From Rhinopomastus cyanomelas (taxonomy: Eukaryota > Chordata > Aves > Bucerotiformes > Rhinopomastidae): DNA of 64,000 nt. Positions within the stretch are counted from its first letter, which is position 1, and each line of letters begins with the position of its first letter. Location: contig VXBP01003622.1 of the NCBI GenBank assembly GCA_013400115.1, positions 248,001-312,000 on the forward strand, written 5' to 3'. A program made the translations under genes and the position numbers. This document shows positions 1-13,200 of the stretch, piece by piece. The notes beneath the pieces were generated by a model, which saw only the letters and a program-made list of their open reading frames with translations, was not told the DNA's origin and did no database searches.

Positions 1-1192
1 AAGATATCAAAATTGCTATGCAGGTCCTTTGTGAAATGTCTGCATAATGCTGAACTGCATTACGTCTGCTGTTTGTATAGCATTTCTCTTGATAATTTTT
101 CTCTGTCACTTAGCTCGTGATCTTTGTAGCAGCTGTGAGCTTCTAATGACTTTCCCTCTTAGGCAGGTTCTATACTGTTATTTCTAAAGCCTGATGTACA
201 GAGTAATTTGGCACTTCCCCATATACCCTTGGGGGAAGTTGGTTCCGTTTGGTGCAATTTCTGGGACTCACAAAAGATTTGAATGAGTATGGCTTCTTCC
301 ACAACTTTGTGCACACCAAACTTTGATGTATTTTTCAAAAATAGTGTTTTAAACTACGAATACTTATGCCAGCGATAAAAAAGGATTTTACTTCTCCGGG
401 AATAGATCTGTTGTTGGACAACTTAAGGGTAGGTTAAGAACAAAAAAAGGAATCAATGGTAATTAGGTATCTAATCTCTAGCCTCAGCTAAGCAGAGATC
501 TGCATCCCTAGCTTCCTGAACACCTTGGCAAGCCTGGCATCTTCCTGCCTTGGAAATGTATGCACACGCGGACACAACCTTTTATCTTTTCCACTGTATC
601 ATGGACTGTTAATCAGTGTCCAAGCAGTGGTATTTAAAGCACTCGCTGTTATCTTCAGAGATCTACTTTATTTATATTTTATAAAAGGCATCTCTCAGCA
701 GAGAACTAACAAAAGGTCAGTGCCAAGCTTAAATGTCAGAAACCTTGTTTTCTGAGGTTATAAGTAGATAAGTTGTCCAGCAGTCAAAGGCTTCTGTTGG
801 AGTGGGTTTGTGCTCAGTTTCTTACACCGCACTGGCCACTCTTGCCTTTGAGGGACTCTGTCTTGTCTTCTCAAGACGGGACAGAATGAGGCATCACAGG
901 GGACATGGCTCAGAAGACAGATGGGCTGCCAATAAAGAAGGGACAGCCAGACCTCAGAGTGCCTGGAGTGCCTCTGTCACTGAGTCTGTGGAGAGGAGCA
1001 TGACTTCACACCAGGGAGCAGCTAGCACGGTTCAGTTTAAGCAGACCGTGTCGTGCAGAACAGTACTGAAGGACTTTGTGTACAACCCTGCAATCAAGAT
1101 ACTGTCAACATGGTTTCTGTAAGCTGTTGCAAGAGAAGATAAAACTTTGTTCGGACTGACATATTTTCCATTGAAATTCATTTTATGCCCAG
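1..1192 (+). other. PTPRG: PTPRG intron (partial), no further feature
   Basis: This stretch lies upstream of the first visible exon. It holds short frames without family resemblance, no CR1 copy and no RNA gene that I can support. Confidence 0.6.
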
Positions 1193-1289
1193 GAAGTGCA
1201 GCGCTGTACGGCCGACATGAACATCACCGCAGAGCATTCCAACCACCCCGACAACAAGCACAAGAACAGATACATCAACATCCTAGCCT
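1193..1289 (+). CDS. PTPRG: PTPRG exon: start of D1, pTyr-recognition loop
   Basis: This exon encodes [17 protein letters not shown] through [10 protein letters not shown]. It carries the KNRY motif that defines the depth of the phosphotyrosine pocket in classical PTPs. The acceptor is cccag and the donor gtaagt. The exon ends one base into a Tyr codon that is completed by the next exon. Confidence 0.96.
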
Positions 1290-4200
1290 GTAAGTAAGCA
1301 CAACTAATGTACCCCAACACTGTCTCCCAGCATGTCTGCATGTGACTGGAAAAGGCAGGTGGCCTCAAGCTACAGTATTGCACGGTGACAAACAAACATG
1401 AAAGTGTGGCTGAAGATCATTTCCCTACTAAGGCAGCGAATATTGTCACTTCTCTGAGGCCAGGGTTTCACTTCAGCTTTTGTTTTAACATATTTTACAA
1501 CTTTGAGGGTCCAAGTGTAGCTTTAGAAGTATCAGTTTGTTATGAAATTATACAGCAAAATATCTGGGATAGATTAATGATCAGAGCACTTCTGCCTGCT
1601 AATGTCTGAAAACTGGCCTAAGGGACGTCCATGGTGGAGCAAAGAGTTTTATTGATGATCTCTGGGATTCCCTTATATTCTCAAAGGTGCTAAATCTTAC
1701 AGAGTCTATCTGCTGTATTTCAAACTGCTTCGGTTGTGTGTATGACTCGGACAAACAGTGATCTTTGTACCACGGTACAAGCTTTGCCTGCATTCCTTTG
1801 AGAACTGCAAATCTGGATGCTGCTCTAGGATGCAGATTATTGCAGGTCTGAGATGGAAATGTGATAACTTCTTCCATTTCATTCTCTGAGGTAGAACGAA
1901 TGGCAGATGCAGCTGTCACTGTGGTTTAAGAACTAAGATGAAGAGCCACTGATGAAAAGTTCGCAATGTTCTAAACATTGCTAAAAATGTTGAATGATTT
2001 TGACAGCATAGGAGAGAAGTGCATGTCTCCAGCAGATTCTCAGATGTAATCAAGGTGCCAGCAGAGGACCAGTTCCCAGACCTGTAGAAAGCTTTCCATG
2101 TGGCCTTGGGCAAGGGGATTCATTGTGGTAGTCCCAATTCTGGTTCTAGACTTAGTTGTCTGGTCCCTCTAGGCACAGAGAGGGAAGCAGGCACTCCAGT
2201 TTCCAGACTGACCCCAGAGGAACCCTCTCTCTCTCCACTGCTGCTCAAAAGAGGGCAACTGAACCAGATTCTTCATACTTAAAGTTAGCCTGTGTCTCTC
2301 ACCTTTGCATGTGTTGGAAGCACCACCCAACCCAAAGATGCGACCTAGGAGCAGAAGGAAGACTGCAGTTTTTTTCTGATTGAAGCTGTATTTGTGTTGA
2401 ACATAAAGAGCATGACCCAAAAATCTGTCCTCTTGATGTGATGAGAGGGTGAAGGAGTGAGGATATCCACTCAGCTCCCAGAGCTGGTAGAGCTGTCTGA
2501 GCGCAGCACCAAGTGGAGGATAATGAGCTCAGACTGAGCCAAGCCAGGGCAGCTTTACTGCCTGTGAGAGCTGAGCATGATGTTACACAGCCCTGTGGGG
2601 TGTCCTGGCTCTTTGAATCACACTGTGCTGTGTGATGTGGATGATCCTAGAGATCCTTCTCCTGAGGCTTCAGTGGTCTTTAAAGAGAAGATGTCCCAGC
2701 ATGAACCATATACTGTAAGGGATGGGAACCCCGAGGACCTGCTAGCCTGAGCAGATGACCAAGAACAGGTGGTCCCAAGGTGCTACCTTGAGTTCAAGGC
2801 CAAGTTCATTTGTGTATTAACAAGAGCTAGTCCAGTACCTCGGACTTGGTGTGTTTATCTGCAGTCCTGCACTGTTTCCTTAATGCTTCTTTGCTCTGTT
2901 TTTTATCCTGCAGATGATCACAGCAGGGTGAAGCTAAGGCCCTTACCAGGAAAAGATTCGAAGCACAGCGACTACATTAATGCTAATTATGTCGACGTAA
3001 GTTGTTTGAATAGTTTTTCTTCTCCAACTGAATCCTTCCACAAGCAGAAAGTATTGCCACTTGGGAAGTGGTCATGTTTTCCAGCTTCACCTGATAAATT
3101 TGCTATGTAATTCCTCGCTATTCTGAGGGAGAAAGGCGCCTGATGTTGTTACTTTAAAAATATTAATGTTGCTGCCATGATACTGCTTTCATCTAACTTG
3201 GCATTTTGGTTTTCTTTGAAGGGCTACAATAAAGCAAAAGCCTACATTGCTACCCAGGGACCTTTAAAGTCTACCTTTGAAGATTTCTGGAGGATGATTT
3301 GGGAACAAAATACTGGAATCATTGTCATGATCACAAACCTTGTTGAAAAAGGAAGAGTAAGAAATTTCCTAGTTTCTTAGAAGTTGTTTCTTACCACGTC
3401 CCCAAATCACACGGGTAGAATTTCTTTTTAAATGGATTGGGATGATGCATATTGATGTATAATGTATAACGTAACAGAGGGATGCATAGTTAGCCACGAT
3501 TTGACGTTTTACAAAGCTCTAAGCACAAGAATAAAGTAGCAGCTCAAACCCACTACTGTGTTTGTGCAGAGAAAATGCGATCAGTACTGGCCGTCTGAGA
3601 ACAGCGAGGAGTATGGCAACATCATTGTCACGCTGAAGAGCACAAACATTCATGCCTGCTACACTGTGCGCCGCTTCACAGTCAGGAACACAAAGATGAA
3701 GAAGGTGAGCAAAGCCTTCACCATTCTCATCCAGATGCCTTCTGGCTTGTGGTGGTTGAAAGGCCCACAGGAGCAAAATTCAGTGTTTGCAGAATCAACC
3801 TGAAGTAGCAGGTGGGTGGGAATGAGTAAGCACAGCCAGGATTACAAAGTACATGGTGAAAGGTTCAGCCTTAGTATTTCCTTTTCTCTAGTTCAGTGCT
3901 GCTTTGGTGACACAGTTACTGCTGTTATTACCTGGTCCCACATGTGTTTTTCCCTTGAACTCTATCTCCACCTAGCAGGAGACAGCTGCAGAAGATTCTT
4001 CCATTAGAGTCCAGCTAATGGACGACTCAGCTGAGGAAGCCAGTAGGGTTGAGTATCTTTTTATGCTTCTTTTCTCTAATCTTCCTCCTCCTCCTGCGCA
4101 CACAGGGCCAGAAAGGAAACCCCAAAGGGCGACAGAATGAGCGAACAGTTATCCAGTATCACTACACTCAGTGGCCTGACATGGGTGTGCCGGAGTACGC

Positions 4201-7200
4201 TCTGCCTGTGCTAACCTTCGTTAGGAGATCCTCTGCAGCCAGAACCTCAGACATGGGACCAGTGGTGGTGCACTGCAGGTATGATGGGGTGCAAATGGCT
4301 ACTTCATGGCAAACATACCTCGTACACAGTGTACACCCTTGCGTGCCAGCTAAGACAAACTGGCACTGACTGACGCTGTAAGTTGTTAACATAGAAGTGT
4401 GCCAGCCCCATGAAGAGCAGGTTGACATGAGCTTGCTTCGCCTACATCTTCAGACAGCTCCAGTGCAAAAGCTTCCCATTTCCATTAGCAATATTCTGTG
4501 TCATGATACTGAGCTGCTAAGCATTGCACTGTTGTAGTTATGAAGTTCCTTGTCTGAAGCTTGTTTGTGGCCAGCCCCTTCAGTGAGTGCACAGGCAGAG
4601 CAACTCTGAAGAGTTACCCACTCTGTTGAGCCCAGGAATGCCTGTTTGGCTTCTTATAGCTCAATCTAAAAAAACATCAGGGGAGAAGGGACAGCCAGGT
4701 GTAGGTCATGAAATATATACCTGGTAAAATTCCCAGAAACCTAAAATACTTTGTTTAGAAACTTTTATATTTGAGGCTAGCAGGGAAATAAAAGTCTGTG
4801 AACAGGAATATTTGCTTGGTTCTGTTCTACTGTTGTGAACATTTGGTTTGGTCTGTATTACATGGTCTTCTGCAGTGCTGGTGTTGGCAGAACTGGTACC
4901 TACATTGTGATAGACAGTATGCTGCAACAGATAAAAGACAAAAGCACAGTTAATGTCCTGGGTTTCCTGAAACATATCAGGACACAGCGCAACTACCTCG
5001 TCCAGACAGAGGTAAGGACTGCAGTGGGGATGAATTTAAAGCCATGTTCGGTTTTATGTTGTAAACAAAAACAAAATTGATTTTTCAGTTACATTCCTGG
5101 AAAGACTGAACCTATCAACAAGCATTTTTTGGAGGAACTACAGCATTTCACTTGCCCAGTTGTACATGCCACACTTGTCAATGTTTACTGTGGGTTTAGC
5201 AGCATTTACATGGGTGGCTTGTTTCGCACACCCTTTCCTTTAGTGTTCTCTACCCCTCAGTTAAAGAAGGGTAGAGCAAAAATACCTGAAAAAACTAAAG
5301 TAGTTTAGTTTATTCCAAGCACCTACATGACATGCTGTTGTTTTCCTAGGAGCAGTACATTTTTATTCATGATGCCTTGTTGGAAGCCATCCTTGGGAAG
5401 GAGACTGAAGTATCTGCAAACCAGCTCCACAGTTACGTTAACAGCATCCTCATTCCTGGCATAGGAGGGAAAACACGACTTGAAAAACAGTTCAAGGTAA
5501 GTCTTAGCAATGCCATCCAGAGGGTCGTCATTTCTCTACTCTCTTTGGTATGGCCTGTCTTCACTGTCAGTTGTGATAAGGAACCAAACCAGAACTCTGT
5601 GAGTAGCACAGCACACCATCTTGAGAAGAGTTCAGTCCTCAACTGCCTTAGCTATGCTGCTGGAAATGAGCACCAACACTCTTGAAGAGGTGAGAAGAGG
5701 GACCTGGACACTGGTTTGAGGGGTGTTGCTGGTCTCCCTGTTCCCAAAGGAGCTTGGATTTTCCCGAACCTGTGGTTAGCTTGGCTGGAAGCGTTGCTCC
5801 AAATTGTGGCTCTCATGCATATATACAAAGACATGAATTGATGTTCTCAGCACCACCTACTGTTTCAGCACTGGGTAAAGAATTTTAAAAGTTTTAAGAC
5901 CAGGAAACAAAACACACCTTCCTCATTGCTAATAACTGTGTTTGTTGCTTTCCTCTGCCATGTCATAGCTGCTTTCATCATGGCCAAAGTTCATTTTTGT
6001 TTCCCAGACATCCTATTTGAAACCTGAGTTTTTCTGACTGCATTTCACTTGAGTGCATTTTAAAATATTTTGAGATATGTATCATAAGAAGATTGTACAG
6101 GACATCTGTTTTCACAGCTAACCTCACTCAGTTAATAACTACCTAAGGAATCCAAAACTGTTGAATTATACCAGGTGCCACTGGAAAAATGTACAGGCTC
6201 TTCTCTGAATTTACTTGTAGAGATCTCAGTACTTCTCCATCAGTCAAGAAGACATTCCAGATGCTTAATTACTGAATTAAAAAGCAAGCACGAGCACATA
6301 CACACAGACACACAAAATGCAGCAGGAGAAAAAGATTCCTTATTTTTCTTGAAGTGTTGCACTGTTACAAGCAGCGCTGCATTGTGCATGCAAAGATGTC
6401 TTCTGATGACTTGTGGGAAAATTTCAAAATCTTAAGTGCCGTTTTCAGAAATTACTTGTTCTGCCAACATTGCACAGGTTGCACAGAAACCCCATTACTT
6501 CGCACGGGGCTCATGCCAGTACCCAGATGAGTTGAGTGCTATCTTGTTTAGAGTGCATTTGAAACCAGGATGTGGCCAGCAGCAATTAGTAAATAATTTC
6601 TCTCTCTCCTGCTACCACACAGTCAGCAGAAAATAACTTGAGCTGATGTACATGGTTTGCATTCAGCCGTCTTACAGTGTAATTACACTGAGTAAGGAGT
6701 GAGTAGTGCAGGAGATAGAAAGCCACCTCACCCTCTTTGGGAGAGTTTCCACATACTCTAGGGAAAACTCAAATACAGATGTGTCTCGCTGGCTTTTCTT
6801 TGTGCCTCATGAGTAGGCCAGAGTGAACTTGGCGCACTGGAGAATGTAACACATAGTCTTGGGTCTGAGATGCTGATGTGATGGGCTCCCCAAAGCCCTG
6901 GCAGAAAAATATCTCCTGTAGGAATGATTTGGGAGAAAACATGAAAATTTTGTTGCTTTATTTTGGTGGCTCCTCTTCCATGATTCCTGCTTCTGACTGA
7001 ATGTATCTGCAAGTCTTTGAAACATTTTCCCAATGATACTTAAATGTAATGTTCTATGAAAATGTTCTTTTGATGGAACTTTATTTTCAGGATGTTTCAA
7101 AGCTGAGAGCTGCAGAGATCTTTTTATCCATTAAACACATTGTATAAAAAAGATTATTTCCATTGGCATCTTGAGTACTTCAAACAAGTTTAACAATGCA

Positions 7201-10200
7201 GTTTATTCTTCTACTGAAGCATCTTTGCTCCTCTCTTCGTTTAGTGCGCTGTGAGGACTGACATACTACTTTATTCTCTTTCAGCTGGTTACACAGTGTA
7301 ATGCAAAATACGTGGAATGCTTCAGTGCTCAGAAAGACTGCAACAAAGAGAAGAACAGGAACTCATCAGTCGTGCCATGTAAGATGACATCTTCAGTTTG
7401 ATTACTGCCTAGCATAACTTTTTGTGCCGAATTCTCCCAACGTTATGCCTGAAAAGGCATAGCCACTAGGAAGTAGAAATATAATCTTCTGTTCAGTCCA
7501 AGATGTCTTGTCTTTCAGAAATCCCCCGATGCGACTGAACAAAAGAAAATAGTTACAATGTCAGCCAGACATAGTGTTCAAGAAAAATGTTAATTTGAAG
7601 TGTTTAAGAATTTTAATAATTAGGTAGGGGACAAATCTATGGACTACAGAGAGAATTACTTTGATAGCACTTCCAGTGCAGGTGGGATCTCCCAGTACGA
7701 TTGGCATGAGCTGTTTGTAATTCAGCTACTACACTCAATTTCTGCACTTGAGCCTTCCCCAGATTTGAGGGTATTTAGTAGCTGAGACTACAGTTTCACA
7801 GTCATTAATATGGAATCTCTGTGTATTGCCAAGCAGTATGAATTTGCACCAAACTGAGCACATCATCGTGCCCAGCACATTACCCCGAGTACGGGATATA
7901 CCGGACAGGTGATAGCCAAGGAGGCACAAAGTAGGAATGGCACACATGTGGTCCATCATTAAGTTTGTAAATAAAAAGTGAAGTCATAGAATGGTTTGGG
8001 TTGAAGGGGACCTTAAAGATCATCTGGTTCCAGTCCCCTGCCCTGGACCATCAACTAGACCAGGTTGCTCAAAGCCCATTCCAACCTGACCTTGAACACC
8101 TTCAGGGAGCAGCAATATTTTCTAGACTCATAGAATCATTGAAGTTGGAAAAGACCCTTGAGATCATCATGTCCAACCAGTATCTGTACTCTGCCAAGTT
8201 CACCACTAAACCATGTATCTAAGCACCACGTCTGAACAATCTTTAAGTATTTCCAGGGATGGTGACATCCTGTTCCAGTGTCTTACTGGCCTCACAGTAA
8301 AGAATCTCTTCCTGATATCTACACTAAATGTGCATTTTTCCAGGTTAAAAATGTTAGCTATCACTATACTCCCTGATAAAGAGACCCTCCTCATCATTGT
8401 TTCACTTGAAAGTACTGGAAGGCTGCTATCACATCTCCCTGGATCCTTCTGATGGCTGACGAGCCCAATTCTCAGCCTGTCCTCACAGGAAAAGCACTCC
8501 AGCCTTCTGATCATCTTTGTGGCCCTCTCTGGAGCTGCTCGAGCAGGTCCATGTCTTTCTTACACTGGAAGATTGTCAGAGGATATGTTAAAAGCAAACA
8601 TGAAGAGGGCGGAAATTACCTGCTACTAGTGCACATAGCTGCAGTGGTTTCAGTTTGGCACTAAGAGCCTGTCAGGTGGTTTGAGGGTGTTGTCAAACCC
8701 AGCCCTCAAACACAGAAGAGTGTAGATCCACTGAAGAGTACACACGTGCTTCTGGACCATTACCCATTAGGGAAGGGCTTTGCCTCTGGAGGTTTTCTCA
8801 CCCTTCACCTGGGAGGAGTTAAGTGATGGCAGTGCTGTGGAGTGGTGGGAGAAAAAAATCAGCTGGGTTTGTGTGCTGCTGGAGACAAACGGAACACTAC
8901 AGTCAAGAATTACCTGAAATCCCCTGTTACACTGCATATACTGTTATTTGGTAATTCAGCCTGCTGTGAAAATCTTTGCTATAGTAAAATTTGATTCCTG
9001 AAATTACTTTGTCCTTGTGGGAATATTGTGCAACATTCTCTTTTATATCCTGTGTTAGCAGGCAATGCTTTAACGCAGTTAAAGTGCTGGCCTGCTCCTG
9101 TGGGAGATGGGAGCTGCACACTGTTTGGTTTGTTAACGTCTGAGAAATTCTTACTTTCTGCATCGTGCCATGACCAGACTTTATTATTTCTTCTTCTTTT
9201 TTTTTTTTTAATCTTATAGCTGAGCGTGCTAGAGTGGGCTTGGCACCGCTGCCTGGAATGAAAGGAACAGATTACATTAATGCCTCTTATATCATGGTGA
9301 GGAAGCCAACATCTAATTACAAAGTAAAATCAATTCTAAGGTGCTAAATACCAGATGCCTATAATTGTCTTAATTCTGTATGTAATGGCTGTGTGTTAAC
9401 GGATGAGATTTTAACACTTTCCCCATAATGTAAAGCTATTAACTGTGTTTTATTAAAGATTGGTGCCCAAAAAAATTAAGTACAAGATGCGTTTAGATGG
9501 AATGTGTATTTCCATGAGATACAGCCAAATAAATGCTGGGATTTAGAGTAAATTAAAACAATGGGGACTCTGTAGAATGGAAATGGAGTTACAAAATTAT
9601 AGTTTGTGTGAAAATATTGTGGAATAAAATGCAATAGGGTCATTACCTGTCTCCAAAGATTAAATTAGTGCTTTGAAAGTATTGAAGGCAGTAAGTAACT
9701 GTGTGGTTTATTTTGCTGCAAAAGGGCTACTACAGGAGCAATGAGTTCATCATAACCCAGCATCCACTGCCACATACGACTAAAGATTTCTGGCGAATGA
9801 TCTGGGATCACAATGCACAGATCATCGTCATGCTGCCGGACAACCAGAGCCTGGTGAGTCAAACACGTCCCTCCCTGCACGGTACCACAAGTCGCTTAAC
9901 CCAGCTGGGCAGCAGTCACCTAGCTACAGGCTGCAGCGATTTTCCGGTTGAAAGCAAAAGCCAGTTTTTGAGCCGTTGCCTCAAATCTTCCCATAAGCTT
10001 GTTGCAAAAAGACAAGTTCTGAGATTTAGGGTCTGGTTTTTGCAGCTCCCTTCTGGCCTGACCCCTGGGAAGGGCATCCTGAACTGGATGCACCGCAGTG
10101 CTTACAGGCAGCCTGTGCAAAGCTGTGCTCACGGGATGCCCTCTGCGAAGCTCCTGAGGGCTTCCTGGCCAGCGGGACGCAAGGCAGTGAGGTCACTGGG

Positions 10201-13200
10201 TGGCCAGGGCCATGGGAAAGGACTTTGAGAGAAGCAGAAATATGAAGAAGGGACAGTAGGATAGTTGTGTGTTTGCCCTGGGGTTTAAGACTCAGGCCAT
10301 GCAAGGCTGTGGCTGTGCAAGGTTACAAATGCTATTTTTGATGAAAGTAAAAAGCAAACATATATGTTAATTTAAGTGGAAATAATGAGACACACAGAGA
10401 GAGAATAAGGAAACGCAGTGAAGTGCTAATCACGACTTCCAGATTTGCTAGCAGGTCTCAAGAGGGCGTGTTGAAAAGGATTAAGAACTAAACGGTTTGT
10501 TTTTTCATGCACGCATCACTGAGGTGAATAGACAATTGTAGCTGAGAGTGGAAGAGACACCACCTTCATTACAGCAAGAAAATAGCAGTCATGAGGGGCT
10601 ACTAAAGAGGCAGCAGTCAATATGCTTCCTGTGTGGGGTGTGATGAAAGGGATTGCAGGCACTGCAAGGCGAAGAGCATACAGAGAAATCCGATCAAATC
10701 AGAAAGTGCTAATGAAATGAAAGTGCGTCAGGTGGAAATGAAGAGACTGTTCTTGTCTTTACAAGTACATGAAATTGCTCTGCAGAACAATAATGATTAA
10801 AGGGTAAAGAAGGAATGCTAAAGCCCTTGTAAGGATGCCTGATCCTTTCTCTCACCATCACCTTCCCAGGATGTTGGCTGGCCATCAGGGCAGTAACTTC
10901 TGTGAGTTGGCTCAGTGCATGGCGTCGGTTGTGTTGGCTGTCAAAGAGGGACTGAGACCACATCATGGTGCCGAGTGTGCACTGCTAAAGTCCAAACCCT
11001 GCTGCATGAGGACCTGTCACAAGAGGACAAGGTCACTTCCCTGATATTCAATGATATTACACTGCTTGCTGGCACCTCTGCTCGCTGAAGGCAGAATTGT
11101 CAAGGTGCTCAAGAGACTTAGGACCCTATGTCCCTCTTTCCAAATAAACATCTAAGGTCCAGGTCTCAACAGTATCTTGCAAGTCAAGCATCAGGGCTGC
11201 AGTCCCACAGAAATAATGTTGGCTGCAGAGATGTGCTCATAGCCACAGCAGGAAGAATAATTGAATCATTAGGGATTGGAAGGGACCTCGAAAGATCATC
11301 TAGTCCAATGCCCCTGCCACAGCAGGATCACCCAGACCAAGTCATAGAATCAGTCAGGGTTAGAAGGAACCACAGAATCATCCAGTTCCTGTAGCTCGTA
11401 TTTTCTTCTGAATAAAGCGGGCTGTTCAGAGGTGCAGGTATGCTGCCAGAATAGCTTCTGTCTGTATGCTGCAGGGAACACAGATCCCTGGAGCAAGGAG
11501 GAGAAACAAGCTTTACGTGTATGTGCTGACAGCGGAGTTCTCTTCCTCTGCAGTAAATTAGGAATTCATAGCTACTTTTGTTTTAAGAGTAGCTTTGACA
11601 GAACATTATCTGCATCCTGTCAGTTAGGCTACATAAGCACTGAGGTTCTTGAGCCATTCACAGTCTCACTGAGATTTAACAGTGTCCCTTCAGTAGAGGA
11701 GTTTTGATAGAGAACTTGCATTAAGTCAAGCCAGTGGGGTTTTTTCAAGGGAAAGAATATTTGAGTTTCTTCCTTCCTCCTCACTCCTAAAAATTGAAGC
11801 TCTACATAAGTATTCATCAATTTTCTACTTAGACCTGATCCACAGACCTTGGGTTTTGGATTAGACCACAGCAAACAAATTAAAAATAATAAGTCATTAA
11901 CTTTATAAAGGTCAGGGAGACTTTTTCTAAACAGATACCTGACTTTAATGCAAAACTCTGTAGGCAGGAGGTAACAAAGCCTAGGATACAACATAAAGGT
12001 TAAGTATGAGTGAGCAGAGATAGCCATTTCCCTATGAAACCAATTAAAAAGCAGACATTACCTGTTTGGACACACAAGGAAGGATCTGGCAGTTTTACTG
12101 CCTACTGTAGTAGTAAATTTGGTTTAGACAGAAATTGTTTTAAAGGTCAGCTCCTGATCATTTCTACTTAGCAAAACAATTTTTTGATCCACTGGATTTT
12201 TCAGTCACCCACAAAGTATCTGACAGGTATGTTGTTTCATTCCTCCAGGCAGAAGATGAGTTTGTGTACTGGCCAAGTCGTGAGGAATCCATGAACTGTG
12301 AGGCCTTTACTGTGACCCTTATCAGCAAAGACAGGCTGTGCCTCTCTAATGAAGAGCAAATTATCATCCATGACTTTATCCTTGAAGCTACCCAGGTAAA
12401 ATAAGCCTCCAAATGTGGGTCTTGGCTTTTCGTCAGAATGTTATTGGTGTCATTTAAATATGGAGGAAGAGTAGTTCAGAAGCAGTTCTGAAAAGGATTT
12501 ACTTGTAAACGCATGTGCATGCATGTTGCTCACAGGGGAAGGTTATTCTCATTGGCGCCTTCTGCCTCGCACACCTTTACTTCCAGGCAGATGCATTTAG
12601 CTAGTGAGACTGTACTAGTCCATGACCTGCTGAGCCACTGGGACACCCACAAGTCCATGGGACCAGATGGGATCCATCCTAGAGTGCTGAGAGAGCTGGC
12701 AGATGAACTGGCCGAGCCGCTCTCCATCATTTTCCATCAGTCCTGGCTCACCGGAGAGGTCCCAGGTGACTGGAAACTGGCCAACGTGATCCCCATCCAC
12801 AAGAAGGGTCGGCTGGAGGATCCTGGGAACTACAGGCCTGTCAGCCTGACCTCAGTGCCAGGGAAACTGATGGAGCAGGTTATCTTGGGGACAGTAACTG
12901 CACACCTGAGGGATGGCCAAGGGCTCAGGTCCAGCCAACATGGGTTCAGGAAGGGCAGATCCTGCCTCTCCAACCTGGTCTCCTTCTATGATCAGGTGAC
13001 CCGCTTGGTGGATGTGGGGAGGCCTGTGGATGTGGTCTATCTGGACTTCAGCAAGGCCTTTGACACTGTCCCCCACAGCAAACTGCTGGCTAAGCTGTCA
13101 GCCCACGGCTTGGACGGCAACACTCTGTGCTGGGTTAGGAACTGGCTGGAGGGCCGAGCCCAGAGAGTGGTGGTGAATGGTGCCACATCCAGCTGGCGGC

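Larger units (their letters stand above)
9854..12248 (+). other. PTPRG: PTPRG intron with short CR1 remnants near 11.3 kb
   Basis: About 2.4 kb between D2 exons. Apart from the CR1 tails at 11260-11395 nothing was recognised. The 175-codon frame at 9701-10228 is the exon at 9725 read on into the intron. Confidence 0.55.

Noticed and set aside
1765..1780. TTGTACC-AC-GGTACAA inverted repeat in a PTPRG intron
   Set aside because: Arms of 7 bp with no context are expected by chance in 64 kb.
9854..10228. Extension of the D2 exon at 9725 into a 175-codon frame
   Set aside because: A gtgagt donor follows at 9854 and homology continues at 12249. The extra residues match nothing.
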